DNA of 47,679 nucleotides, from the NCBI GenBank assembly GCA_019244185.1, contig JAFATB010000024.1, forward strand, positions 1 through 47,679, written 5' to 3'. Origin of the DNA: Acidobacteriota bacterium. GTDB lineage: Bacteria; Acidobacteriota; Thermoanaerobaculia; Gp7-AA8. The translations under genes and the position numbers were made by a program. This document shows, piece by piece, positions 27,132 through 35,617 of the stretch. Each line of letters begins with the position of its first letter. Position 1 is the stretch's first letter. The notes beneath the pieces are model-generated. The model made no database searches and had not been told where the DNA came from. It saw only the letters and a program-made list of their open reading frames with translations.

Positions 27132-28436
27132 ATGAGACGCGCTCAAGCTCTGTTCATGGTGTTGCTGTTGATCCTGCCGGCGGCGGCGCAGCAGTCGCCG
27201 CAGGTGCCGTGCAACGCGCCGCCGGCGGGCGTCGATCCGTCCGTCCCGATGAATCAGCCGGACCGCTACGCGTGGGAGTTGTTCGTCCAGGTCAATCAAA
27301 AGGCGCCCGCGTCGTTCCAGCACTCCATCACGTACCAGGGCAAGACCTTCATGACGAACAGCGCGGTGTGGGAGACGTGGCCGGACGATCCGTGGACGTT
27401 CCCGACGAATCCCGATCCGAGCGATCCGCCGAAGTGGCCGGATGCGCCGATCGCCAAGCGCCTGCATCCGAAAGGCAAGGGCAATCACCTGACGCACACC
27501 GCCGACCTCGCCGGCCGCAACGACATCATCCTCGACACCGGCGGCGAGGAGATCCACCGCAACCGCGCGACCTTCGACTACGTCATCCAGAACAACCTCT
27601 GGTACACGCAGGGCATCGCCGCGTTCGTCGCGAAAGGATTGCCCGCGAACTTTCCCACCGACTCGATCGAAGTGAAGGGCAACTGGAACAAGATCAAGGA
27701 GTCGGACAAGAGCAAGTACCACTGGAACTACGACGAGCAGGGCAACCTCTGGGGACTCGTCGCGATGCACATCACCTCGAAGGCGCTGCCGAACTGGTTC
27801 TGGGCGACGTTCGAGTGGGTCGACAACCCAGGACGCTGCGACTACATCGGCTGCTCCGACTGCTTCGGCTACCAGCCGTCCTTCGTGCCGTCGCACACGT
27901 GTCCCGCGTCGGGCAACTGTCCCGCAAACCTCGTCGGGCAGATCTACAAAGAGCCGACGACGATCACGCCCGGACTCGACTCGCTCTTCGCGAAGGCGGG
28001 CTACAGCGGCGCGTGGCTCGGCGAGTATCGCCACTATCGGCTCAAGGGCTCGATGACGAACTTCACGACCTCCACCGGCCAGCCGATCCTCCTCGGCAAC
28101 TCGGTCACCGAATCGTCGTTCCTCCAGACCGCATCGTGCATGACCTGCCACGCGCGCGCGGCGGTGAAGGCGGACGGCACGAACGCGTTCCCGTTCTTCG
28201 GCGAGGCGCCGACGCTGCCGCTGCAGATGGCCACGCCCGCGCAGTTCCAGACGCAGCAGACGACCTATCACGGCGCGCCCGATCCGAACTGGTTCAACAG
28301 CTACTCCGACTTCTCGAAGAACGAGTTCCAGCCGACGGTCACGCCGATCGCGACGCAGCTCGATTTCGTCTGGGCCATTCCGTTCCAGGCGCACGCGGCG
28401 AAGACATCGACGACGAAGCCGTCATCCAAACCGTGA
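27132..28436 (+). CDS. Exported monohaem cytochrome-like protein
   Basis: 434 residues with a clear signal peptide (about 1-20, ending PAAAQQ). One haem c motif, CMTCH, lies at 336-340, preceded by SSFLQTAS. The N-terminal 330 residues are rich in Trp and Pro (WETWPDD, WNKIKESD) and hold a Cys cluster (about 240-265: RCDYIGCSDCFG, CPASGNCP) that could form disulfides or bind metal. This resembles an uncharacterised group of large single-haem periplasmic proteins. Start ATG 27132 has AGGAAGAGAG just upstream. It ends at a strong convergent hairpin. The electron partner is not evident. Confidence 0.8.
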   Translation: MRRAQALFMVLLLILPAAAQQSPQVPCNAPPAGVDPSVPMNQPDRYAWELFVQVNQKAPASFQHSITYQGKTFMTNSAVWETWPDDPWTFPTNPDPSDPPKWPDAPIAKRLHPKGKGNHLTHTADLAGRNDIILDTGGEEIHRNRATFDYVIQNNLWYTQGIAAFVAKGLPANFPTDSIEVKGNWNKIKESDKSKYHWNYDEQGNLWGLVAMHITSKALPNWFWATFEWVDNPGRCDYIGCSDCFGYQPSFVPSHTCPASGNCPANLVGQIYKEPTTITPGLDSLFAKAGYSGAWLGEYRHYRLKGSMTNFTTSTGQPILLGNSVTESSFLQTASCMTCHARAAVKADGTNAFPFFGEAPTLPLQMATPAQFQTQQTTYHGAPDPNWFNSYSDFSKNEFQPTVTPIATQLDFVWAIPFQAHAAKTSTTKPSSKP

Positions 28437-28441
28437 ATGTC

Positions 28442-28475
28442 GATGCGGCCCGGACGTGCGCGTCCGGGCCGCATC
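28442..28475. terminator. Bidirectional hairpin terminator
   Basis: A perfect 15-bp stem (28442-28456 with 28461-28475) and a TGCG loop between the convergent cytochrome and beta-barrel genes. There is no T-tract on either side. Confidence 0.7.
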
Positions 28476-28484
28476 ACGCGCGCA

Positions 28485-29441
28485 CTAGAAGCGCTGCTGA
28501 ATGCCGATGAGGTAGTTGCGGCGCGCGACGAGCTGGAGGCCGTTCACGTGCTGGTAGAGCGGGAGCTGGATGTAGCTGTAGACGGACGTCGCGCGTCCCG
28601 CGACGAAGCGCAGACCGGGACTGAGATAGAGCCACGTCCCGCCGGTGAGATCGGGGTGCTCGTCGGTCGAGCCGACGTCGTCCTTCGCGCGCTGCCGCGC
28701 GTTGACCTGGGCGAGGAGATCGACGTGCGGCGCGATCGGATACTCGGTGCCGGCGTTGAGCTGCAGCTCGTCGCCGCGGCGATAGTCGCTCGTGCCGCGG
28801 CCGTTGCGTCGCGCGGAGAGCGAGACAAAGTACGGCAGCGCCGTGGCGTGTCCCATCTCTCCGGCGAGCGTCGTGTCGCGGACGACGGTCGACTGATACG
28901 TCGCGCCGATCGTGAAGTCCGTCGATCCGCTGCCGGGCTGGATTGTCACTTCCGCGACTTCGCCTGCGCTGTCCGCCTCGCCGGTCTCGCCGGTCGGAAA
29001 CTTGACGCTGCCTGAGAGCCAAAGATGCGGCAGCGTGCGGAACTGCGCCTGCAGCGACGCGTCGCCGAGGGCGCCGAAGCTCCACGTCTCGAGCTCGGAG
29101 GACTCGACTTCGATGTGGCGATGCGAGCGCGAGACGAACGGCAGCGTCGCAGCGAGCTGCAGCCGCGGCGTCGCCAGCCAGCCGAATTGCGCGGTGGTGA
29201 TGCGGTTGATGGTCTGCAACTCGTCGTGATCGCTCTCCGCATCCGAGAATGTGCCCGGACCGGTGCCGAAGCGCAGGCGGTTCTGGTCGATGTACTGGAA
29301 CGAGAGATCGAAGACGAAGCGCGAGCGGTCGACGTCGGTGAACGGTCGCAGCTCGATGGGACACGACGACGAACCACAACTCGCAAACAGGCGCGCGGGG
29401 AGCGCGAGCAACAGCAGCAGCGAGAGCGAGGCTCTCTTCAT
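28485..29441 (-). CDS. Outer-membrane beta-barrel (transporter-like) protein
   Basis: 318 residues. A signal peptide (about 1-20, LLLLLALPARLFAS) is followed by a short Cys motif, CGSSSCP, then many alternating amphipathic strands through to the end, with a C-terminal Phe (GIQQRF) as in outer-membrane barrels. Short turns such as FPTGETGEAD and NARQRAKDDVG separate the strands. ATG 29441 has a strong GGGAGGAG site. It lies 37 bases after the stop of the small Cys-rich protein on the same strand. The substrate is unknown. Confidence 0.78.
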   Translation of the reverse strand: MKRASLSLLLLLALPARLFASCGSSSCPIELRPFTDVDRSRFVFDLSFQYIDQNRLRFGTGPGTFSDAESDHDELQTINRITTAQFGWLATPRLQLAATLPFVSRSHRHIEVESSELETWSFGALGDASLQAQFRTLPHLWLSGSVKFPTGETGEADSAGEVAEVTIQPGSGSTDFTIGATYQSTVVRDTTLAGEMGHATALPYFVSLSARRNGRGTSDYRRGDELQLNAGTEYPIAPHVDLLAQVNARQRAKDDVGSTDEHPDLTGGTWLYLSPGLRFVAGRATSVYSYIQLPLYQHVNGLQLVARRNYLIGIQQRF

Positions 29442-29478
29442 GAACTCCTCCCTTGACGTGCGGATGGCAGGATGGAGG

Positions 29479-29835
29479 TCAGGCCAGCCGCTGGGGAGGA
29501 GGGACGTCGGGCAGGGGAGCGTTCCCGCCATCCGCAATCGCGATGTTCAAGACGATCGTCAGCGGCGCGCGCAGCGGTGCGGCGATGCTCGTCGCGCCCG
29601 GCAGCACCGCGAGCGGCAGCACCGCGAGCGGCAGCACCGCATCATGCGATTCCTGCACGCAGGTGAGCCGCAGGCCGTTCGCGGCGGTGGTGCGATGCAT
29701 CGGACACGAAGTCGATTTGCCGATGCAGCACGGAGCGAGCTGGCACTGCGCGGCCGGCGCATTCACGATCGCGAGCACCGCGGGCGCGAGGAGCGCGAGG
29801 AGGATGGCGGCGGCGCAGGTGCGCATCGCCGCCAT
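29479..29835 (-). CDS. Small exported Cys-rich protein
   Basis: 118 residues. A hydrophobic N-terminal signal segment (about 4-24) is followed by a Cys-rich part: CQLAPCC, then SCPMHRT and LTCVQE. CPMH resembles the heavy-metal-binding CPMHP motif, so metal binding is conceivable but unproven. A repeat, LPLAVLPLAVLP, is encoded by the 15-base tandem repeat. The C-terminus is Pro-rich. Start ATG 29835 or ATG 29826; neither has a ribosome site. It sits between Kgd and the beta-barrel gene, so may be part of that transcript. Confidence 0.55.
   Translation of the reverse strand: MAAMRTCAAAILLALLAPAVLAIVNAPAAQCQLAPCCIGKSTSCPMHRTTAANGLRLTCVQESHDAVLPLAVLPLAVLPGATSIAAPLRAPLTIVLNIAIADGGNAPLPDVPPPQRLA
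29600..29640. repeat. 15-base tandem repeat, 2.7 copies
   Basis: GGCAGCACCGCGAGC occurs at 29600-29614 and 29615-29629, and partly at 29630-29640. It is in frame within the Cys-rich protein and encodes a repeated five-residue unit, so copy changes would keep the frame. Confidence 0.85.
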
Positions 29836-29847
29836 TGTAGTAACGAA

Positions 29848-32800
29848 TCAGCCGATCGCGCGTTCCACCAGCGCCTTCTGCTGGTCTTCGTGGCGATGGT
29901 GCGAGCCGGTCGCGGGCGCCGCGGCGAGCGGGCGTCCGACGTACGTGAGCGTTTGGTTCGGGCCGATGAGCGACGCGAGCCGCTCCTGCACGAACGGCCA
30001 GCCGCCCATGTTGCGCGGCTCTTCCTGCACCCACACGATGTCGGTCGCGCCGGGATACTGCGCCAGAGCGTCGGCGAGCAGCTTCTGCGGGAACGGGTAG
30101 AACTGTTCGAGCCGCAGGATCGCGACGTTCGCGCTCGCCTTGTCGCGCGCCTGACGCAGGTCGTAGTAGACCTTGCCCGACGTGATGATCACGCGCCGCA
30201 CGGTGTCGCTCGTGGCGACGTCGAGCAGCACCGGCTCGAAGCGTCCGTCGACGAGCTCGGCGACCGGCGACACCGCCATCGGATGGCGCAGCAGCGACTT
30301 CGGCGCGATCACGATGAGCGGCTTGCGCGGGTTGTTCTTCATCTGCCGCCGCAGCGCGTGTCCGTACTGCGCGGGCGTCGTCGGATAGATGACCTGCATG
30401 TTGCCTTCGGCGCAGAGCGTGAGGAAGCGCTCGAGCCGCGCCGATGAATGCTCCGGTCCCTGACCCTCGTAGCCGTGCGGCAGGAGCATCACGAGCCCGC
30501 TGTGCTGGCCCCACTTCTCCTCGGCGCTGGAGATGAACTGATCGATGATGATCTGCGCGCCGTTCATGAAGTCGCCGAACTGCGCTTCCCACGCGACGAG
30601 CGCGCCGGGATCGGCGACCGAGTAGCCGTACTCGAATCCGAGGACGCCGTATTCGGAGAGCAGCGAATCGTAGACCGCGAAGCTCACCTCCGCGTTCGGC
30701 TCGTTCGTCTCCTGCGACAGCGCGTTGTCCATCACCACAGGATCGGCCACGGGCGAGACGGATTCCTTCACCAGCGCGTTGAGCGGCACGTAGCCGTCGC
30801 CGGTGACGTAGTCGTGGATGATCGCGTGGCGGTGCGAGAACGTGCCGCGTCCGACGTCCTGTCCGGAGAGTCGCACGCGGAAGCCGTCGACGAGGAGCGA
30901 GCCGAACGCGATCTGCTCCGCGGTGCCCCAGTCCATCGGCTCGCGCCCTTCCGCCATCGCCGCGCGCTTCGCGAGCACCGGCTTGAGCTTCGGATGCGGC
31001 GTGAATCCCTCGGGCACATTCGTGAGCGCCGCGCGCACTTTCGCGAGCACGTCTTCGCCGATCGACGTGTCGGGCGACGGCTCGTTCTGGTAGCCGGTCA
31101 CTTCCTCGTCCGTCCAGAGCGGATCGCGCTGCGTCGGCGGCGCTTCCTGCTCCTTCGTGCGGTCGAACGCTTCCTGCAGCTTGGCCTGGAACGCGTCGAG
31201 CCACTGCTCCGCTTCTTCGGGGCTGATGTCGCCTTTGCGCAGGAGCTGTTCGGTGTAGATCTTCCGCACCGAGCGATGCTCCTTGATCAGCTTGTACATC
31301 TTCGGTTGCGTCAGCGACGGCTCGTCGCCCTCGTTGTGGCCCCAGCGGCGGTAGCAGACGAGATCGATGACGACGTCCTTGTGGAACTGCTGGCGGAAGT
31401 CGTACGCGAGCTTCATCGCGCGGATGCACGCTTCCGGATCGTCGCCGTTCACGTGGAAGATCGGCGCCTGCACCATCTTCGCGACGTCGGTCGCATACAC
31501 CGACGAACGCGCGGACTCGGGACCGGTCGTGAAGCCGATCTGGTTGTTGATGACGACGTGGATCGTGCCGCCGGTCTTGTAGCCCTTCAACTGCGAGAGA
31601 TTCAGCGTCTCGGCGACGACGCCCTGGCCCGCGAACGCCGCGTCGCCGTGCAGCAGCACGGGAATGACGAACGAGCGGTTCTTGTCGGCGAGCAGCTTCT
31701 GCTTCGCGCGCACCATGCCTTCGACGATCGGATCGACGGCCTCGAGATGCGACGGATTCGACGCGAGCGAGAGCTTCATCGTCGCGCCGTCGGGAGCGTT
31801 GTGAATGCCGTCCGCGCCGAGGTGATACTTCACGTCGCCGGAGCCCTCGCGGGAGTTCGGATCGATGTCGCCTTCGAACTCGCGGAAGATCTGCTCGTAC
31901 GATTTGCCGAGCGTGTTCGCGAGCACGTTGAGGCGGCCGCGATGGGCCATACCGATCACGCCTTCCACGACGCCGTCGCCCGCCGCTTCCGTGAAGAGGT
32001 AGTCGAGCATCGGAATGACCGACTCCGCGCCTTCCATCGAGAAGCGTTTGTGGCCCACGTACTTCGTGTGCAGGAAGCGCTCGAACGCCTCGGCATCATT
32101 GAGCTTGAGCAGGATGCGGCGTTTCGTCTGCGGGTCGAGCGGCTGCTTGTTGCGCGCCGGCTCCATGCGGTCCTGCAGCCAGCGCTTCTGCACCGTCTCC
32201 TGCATGTGCATGTACTCGGGGCCGATCTTGCCGCAGTACGTTTCGCGCAGCGTGTCGAGGATGTCGCGCAGCTTCGCGGTCTGCTTGCCGCACAGGCCGC
32301 CGCAGACGAAGTCGCGGTCGAGATCCCACAGCGTGAAGCCGTAGAACTGCGGATCGAGCTCGGGATGCCGCGCGACCTTGTAGTCGAGCGGATCGAGATC
32401 GGCGAGCAGATGCCCGCGGACGCGATAGGCGTTGATGAGCTGCAGCGCCGCGGCCTCGCGCGCGACGATCTCGTCGGAGGCGACGCTGCCGAGGGCGAGG
32501 CGGTGGCGGTCTTTCGCCCAGCGGATCGGCTCGTAGGGGATGCGCAGGTCGCGGTAGATGTCGTCGTAGAACGCGTCGGCGCCGAGGAGCAGCTCGTGCA
32601 CGCGGGCGAGAAACGCGCCCGACTCTGCGCCCTGGATGATGCGATGGTCGTACGTCGACGTCATCGTCATCACCTTCGAGATGCCGAGGTCGGCGAGCAC
32701 CGCCGGATCGGAGGCCGAGTATTCGGCGGAGTAATCGATCTGGCCCGTGGCGATGATCGTGCCCTGCGTCTGCATGAGACGCGGCACGGAAGCGACGGTG

Positions 32801-33585
32801 CCGAGCGTTCCGGGGTTCGTGAGCGAGAGCGTGGTGCCTTCGAAGTCGGAGACTTCGAGCGTGTTGTTGCGCGCCTTGCGCACGACGTCGTTGTACGACT
32901 TGAGGAACTGCGCGAAATCGAGCGTGTTCGCGCGCTTGATGTTCGGCACGAGCAGCGAGCGTGAGCCGTCTTTGCGCTCGAGATCGATGGCGATGCCGAG
33001 GTTCACGTCCTCGCGGTCCATGCGCGAGGGAGTGCCGTCGACGAGCGCGAAGGCGGAGTTCATGCGCGGGAACTGGCGGATCGCTTTGACGAGCGCCCAC
33101 GCGATGATGTGCGTGAAGGACCCTTTCGACTGGCCGCTGAGCGTCAGGTGATTGTTGATGACGCGGCGGTTCTCCTCGAGGACTTTGACGGGGATGTTGC
33201 GGATCGACGTCGCGGTCGGAACGGTGAGCGACGTCTCCATGTTCGCGACGATCTTCGAGGCGGCGCCGCGCAGCGCGACGGCGTTGCCGGCGGGCGAGGG
33301 GACGGCGGTGGGGCGCGCGGCGGCGGGAGCGGGGGCGGGCGCCGGAGCCGGAGCCGGCGTGGGACGCGGCGCGGGCGCGGAGACGGTGGCCGTCGTCGTG
33401 GCGCCACCGCTGATGGCTGCGACGCGTTCCTCCGCGCGCTCTTCCTCGTCCTCTTCACCGAGCTGCGGCTCGTAGTCGTGGAAGAACTCCTGCCAGCTCG
33501 CGCTGACGGATTGGGGATCGCTGCGGTACTTCTCGTAAAGCTCTTCGATGAAGGCGATGTTGGCGCCGAAGGCTGCGGATGACAT
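29848..33585 (-). CDS. kgd: Multifunctional 2-oxoglutarate dehydrogenase (E2 acyltransferase fused to E1)
   Basis: 1245 residues, the architecture of mycobacterial Kgd/SucA. An E1-type N-terminal segment (FIEELYEKYRSDP) is followed by an Ala-Pro linker (about 70-105). The E2 acyltransferase domain (about 115-335) has catalytic His314 in YDHRIIQG. The ThDP-dependent E1 domain has MAHRGRLNVL and CYRRWGHNEGDEP. No lipoyl domain is present, as in Kgd, so lipoyl groups must come from another E2. It performs the oxoglutarate to succinyl-CoA step of the TCA cycle. ATG 33585 is 6 bases after the PAP2 stop, with no ribosome site, so coupled translation is likely. Confidence 0.95.
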   Translation of the reverse strand: MSSAAFGANIAFIEELYEKYRSDPQSVSASWQEFFHDYEPQLGEEDEEERAEERVAAISGGATTTATVSAPAPRPTPAPAPAPAPAPAAARPTAVPSPAGNAVALRGAASKIVANMETSLTVPTATSIRNIPVKVLEENRRVINNHLTLSGQSKGSFTHIIAWALVKAIRQFPRMNSAFALVDGTPSRMDREDVNLGIAIDLERKDGSRSLLVPNIKRANTLDFAQFLKSYNDVVRKARNNTLEVSDFEGTTLSLTNPGTLGTVASVPRLMQTQGTIIATGQIDYSAEYSASDPAVLADLGISKVMTMTSTYDHRIIQGAESGAFLARVHELLLGADAFYDDIYRDLRIPYEPIRWAKDRHRLALGSVASDEIVAREAAALQLINAYRVRGHLLADLDPLDYKVARHPELDPQFYGFTLWDLDRDFVCGGLCGKQTAKLRDILDTLRETYCGKIGPEYMHMQETVQKRWLQDRMEPARNKQPLDPQTKRRILLKLNDAEAFERFLHTKYVGHKRFSMEGAESVIPMLDYLFTEAAGDGVVEGVIGMAHRGRLNVLANTLGKSYEQIFREFEGDIDPNSREGSGDVKYHLGADGIHNAPDGATMKLSLASNPSHLEAVDPIVEGMVRAKQKLLADKNRSFVIPVLLHGDAAFAGQGVVAETLNLSQLKGYKTGGTIHVVINNQIGFTTGPESARSSVYATDVAKMVQAPIFHVNGDDPEACIRAMKLAYDFRQQFHKDVVIDLVCYRRWGHNEGDEPSLTQPKMYKLIKEHRSVRKIYTEQLLRKGDISPEEAEQWLDAFQAKLQEAFDRTKEQEAPPTQRDPLWTDEEVTGYQNEPSPDTSIGEDVLAKVRAALTNVPEGFTPHPKLKPVLAKRAAMAEGREPMDWGTAEQIAFGSLLVDGFRVRLSGQDVGRGTFSHRHAIIHDYVTGDGYVPLNALVKESVSPVADPVVMDNALSQETNEPNAEVSFAVYDSLLSEYGVLGFEYGYSVADPGALVAWEAQFGDFMNGAQIIIDQFISSAEEKWGQHSGLVMLLPHGYEGQGPEHSSARLERFLTLCAEGNMQVIYPTTPAQYGHALRRQMKNNPRKPLIVIAPKSLLRHPMAVSPVAELVDGRFEPVLLDVATSDTVRRVIITSGKVYYDLRQARDKASANVAILRLEQFYPFPQKLLADALAQYPGATDIVWVQEEPRNMGGWPFVQERLASLIGPNQTLTYVGRPLAAAPATGSHHRHEDQQKALVERAIG

Positions 33586-33591
33586 GGTGGT

Positions 33592-34296
33592 TTATTTCTC
33601 GGTTGCTTCGACCGTGGTGTGCGAAAGCGACGTCAGGCCCAGCCAGCCGAAGCCGGCGGCGAAGCCACCCAGAACGTCGGACGGAAAGTGTACGCCGAAG
33701 TACACGCGCGAGAATCCGACGCTGAGGATGACCATGCCGGCCAGCGTATGGACCGCGGCCTGGGTCGCCAGTGAATGGCGTTCGACGAGGTAGTGCGCGA
33801 CGATCGGATACGTCGCCGCGGAAAGCAGCGAGTGCCCGCTCGGAAAGCTGTGCGACGCCGGAAGCTTGATGCGCCGCGCCATCTCCTGCGGCCGGCGCCG
33901 CTGATAGATGTTCTTGAGCAGCGTATTGATCGCCATCGCCCCGCCGGTGGAGATAACCACCGTCCACGCGTCCTGCTTCCGCCCGCGGCGCAGCATCATC
34001 AACGCGACGAGTCCCGCGGCGGTGCTGATGCCGGCATGCGAGCCGAGCTGCGTAATGGCGTGCATCGCGCGCGTGACGCCCGGATCGTCGATGCGATGCA
34101 CCGCCTCCATGATGTTCTGATCGTAGAAGTCGGCGTTGCCTTCGACGACGTTGTCGGCCTGTTTGGTGAAGAACCAGAAGGCCAGTCCGGCGAGCAGGAC
34201 GCCGCCGCTGCGGCCGATGGCCAGCGGCAGGAAATGCTGCCGCCGCTTGCCCTTGCGCAAGGGTGGTCGCAGCGGCGTTTTGCGAGGTTTGTTCAC
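33592..34296 (-). CDS. PAP2-family membrane phosphatase
   Basis: 234 residues, type 2 phosphatidic acid phosphatase superfamily. The three signature motifs are present: KNIYQRRRP, FPSGHSLL and SRVYFGVHFPSD. Several membrane segments lie around them and at the N-terminus (about 22-42). The likely substrates are lipid or undecaprenyl pyrophosphates, and the active site faces outside. GTG 34296 is chosen: a TAGACT hexamer ends 7 bases upstream and the longer frame upstream runs through the GNAT gene. The N-terminus is very basic (PRKTPLRPPLRKGKRR). It is followed by Kgd after 6 bases, an unusual pairing. Confidence 0.88.
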   Translation of the reverse strand: MNKPRKTPLRPPLRKGKRRQHFLPLAIGRSGGVLLAGLAFWFFTKQADNVVEGNADFYDQNIMEAVHRIDDPGVTRAMHAITQLGSHAGISTAAGLVALMMLRRGRKQDAWTVVISTGGAMAINTLLKNIYQRRRPQEMARRIKLPASHSFPSGHSLLSAATYPIVAHYLVERHSLATQAAVHTLAGMVILSVGFSRVYFGVHFPSDVLGGFAAGFGWLGLTSLSHTTVEATEK

Positions 34297-34303
34297 GCGG
34301 CGG

Positions 34304-34309
34304 AGTCTA
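34304..34309 (-). promoter_or_regulatory. Putative -10 of the PAP2 gene overlapping the upstream stop codon
   Basis: rc TAGACT. Its TAG (34309-34307) is the stop codon of the upstream GNAT gene. Seven bases separate it from GTG 34296. No Shine-Dalgarno sequence. Confidence 0.45.
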
Positions 34310-35128
34310 TGGCTGCGACTTCGCAAACGCAACGAAGCGGTGTGCCGGCCGCGCATCGCTGCATTTGCGGTAGAAATCGAGCGCATCCGTCCACGGAATC
34401 ACGGCGCGCGCATGGCCGAGCCGATGCAGATCGGCGAGCGACGCGCGCAGGAGCCGGCAGCCGTTGCCGCGTCCGCGCAGCGTCGGCGCGACGCCGGTGG
34501 GACCGAAGAAGCCGAGGCCGCGGTTGTTGACGTCGTGGACCGCGAAGCCTGTGATCTCATTCGCATCCTCGGCGATGAAGATCGTCGGGATCTCGCGGTC
34601 GAATGCCTTCGCCGCTTCGAAGCGCCAGATGCGGCCGAAGGTTTCCTCGACGAACGCGAGCACGCGTTCGCGCTCGTCGTGCGACGGGCGGCGCACGCCG
34701 GCGTCGGCCGCGAACTCGGTGCCGACGTCGAGGTTGTGCGTCCAGCGCGTCTCGAGATAGCCGCGCTTTCGAAAAAACGCCAGCGACGCTTCGTCGGTGT
34801 CGACGATGCCCGGCGTGAAGTAGTTGCCCGCCTCCGCCGCGACGACGACCGCGCCGCGCGCCTCGGCATCCGCGAGCAGTTGCGCGCCGAGTCCCTGGCG
34901 CCGCGCGTCGCGCGCGACGGCGAGGATGCGCAGGAAGCGTCCGCAGGTCACGCTCGCGCCGACGATGCGCGTGTTGCGCTCGATGCAACGCACCTCCGGC
35001 ACGCCCGACACGCCCTCGCCGAAGCACTTTTCCTCGGCGACGCGCACGAGGTCATAGGGCGCGTCGTTCGCGTCGGCGAAGAGCTCGCGCAACGCGGGGA
35101 GGTCGGCAGGAGACGCGGAGCGCAGCAT
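34307..35128 (-). CDS. GNAT N-acetyltransferase, double-domain
   Basis: 273 residues with two GNAT-type halves. The N-terminal half (1-130) has ILAVARDARRQGLGAQLL as acetyl-CoA motif (R-x-x-G-L-G) and FRKRGYLE. The C-terminal half (about 145-270) has VAPTLRGRGNGCRLL (RGRGNG) and FYRKC. Both halves keep the motif. The substrate is unknown. ATG 35128 is fixed by the neighbouring promoter geometry: a rc CACAAT ends 6 bases before it. The longer open frame upstream is a shadow of the divergent DUF5990 gene. Confidence 0.87.
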   Translation of the reverse strand: MLRSASPADLPALRELFADANDAPYDLVRVAEEKCFGEGVSGVPEVRCIERNTRIVGASVTCGRFLRILAVARDARRQGLGAQLLADAEARGAVVVAAEAGNYFTPGIVDTDEASLAFFRKRGYLETRWTHNLDVGTEFAADAGVRRPSHDERERVLAFVEETFGRIWRFEAAKAFDREIPTIFIAEDANEITGFAVHDVNNRGLGFFGPTGVAPTLRGRGNGCRLLRASLADLHRLGHARAVIPWTDALDFYRKCSDARPAHRFVAFAKSQP

Positions 35129-35140
35129 AATGGAATTGTG
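35126..35140. promoter_or_regulatory. Interlocked divergent -10 elements and start codons
   Basis: The 15 bases CATAATGGAATTGTG hold both signals. Forward: CATAAT (35126-35131), then 6 bases, then GTG 35138. Reverse: CACAAT (35140-35135), then 6 bases, then ATG 35128. Each -10 contains the start codon of the opposite gene. A forward -35 candidate TCGGCA (4 of 6 matches) sits at 35103-35108 with 17-base spacing; none is clear for reverse. Confidence 0.55.
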
Positions 35141-35572
35141 GAACAGCAACTCGCGATCCGCATCGTCGTCGTCGAACCACCGCCGAACGTCCGCTTCGCC
35201 ATGCAGCGCGGACGCGACCAACTGGTCGAGCCGGTCCGCGCCTCCGCGCGCGAGCTGGTCTTCGAGACCACCGTTCGCGTCCGCGACAATCGCCCGGACG
35301 GCCTGCCGAACTTTCTCGGCGAAACCACGCAGGGGCCCGTCTTCGCCCGCTTCGTCTACATCAACTCCGGCGTCATGGCCGGGGACGAAGCCTCGCCATG
35401 GACGCGCCGCGTGAAGGTGCCGCTCTCCGGCATCACGTGGGAAGTGATCGAGAAAGCGCGCAACGGCAAAGTGCTCGAGGCGCGCTTCCGCGGCACCGCC
35501 CGTGACGGCGGACCGGCGGCGGCGACCGTACCGCTGATCGGCGGCTGGAAAGTCACCGCGCGGCCGGCGTAA
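35138..35572 (+). CDS. DUF5990-family protein
   Basis: 144 residues, uncharacterised. The opening strand LAIRIVVVEPPPNVRFAMQRG is the typical start of DUF5990 proteins (quoted as IRIVVVEPPPNVRFAMQRG), followed by FETTVRV, FLGETTQGPVFARFVYIN and a C-terminal WEVIEKARNGKVLEARF, an all-beta pattern. It has no signal peptide. GTG 35138 is supported by the CATAAT 6 bases upstream; there is no ribosome site. A longer open frame upstream is a shadow of the GNAT gene. Function unknown. Confidence 0.75.
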   Translation: MEQQLAIRIVVVEPPPNVRFAMQRGRDQLVEPVRASARELVFETTVRVRDNRPDGLPNFLGETTQGPVFARFVYINSGVMAGDEASPWTRRVKVPLSGITWEVIEKARNGKVLEARFRGTARDGGPAAATVPLIGGWKVTARPA

Positions 35573-35617
35573 CGCGGGCCTCGCGCGACGGCAGGGCTTT
35601 CGCAACAGGCCGCCAGC

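Noticed and set aside
29600..29640. Short tandem repeat as a CRISPR-like array
   Set aside because: The repeats are contiguous 15-mers with no spacers, inside a reading frame.
30448..32964. 838-codon plus-strand frame opposite kgd
   Set aside because: Antisense shadow; His/Arg/Val-rich translation with no motif.
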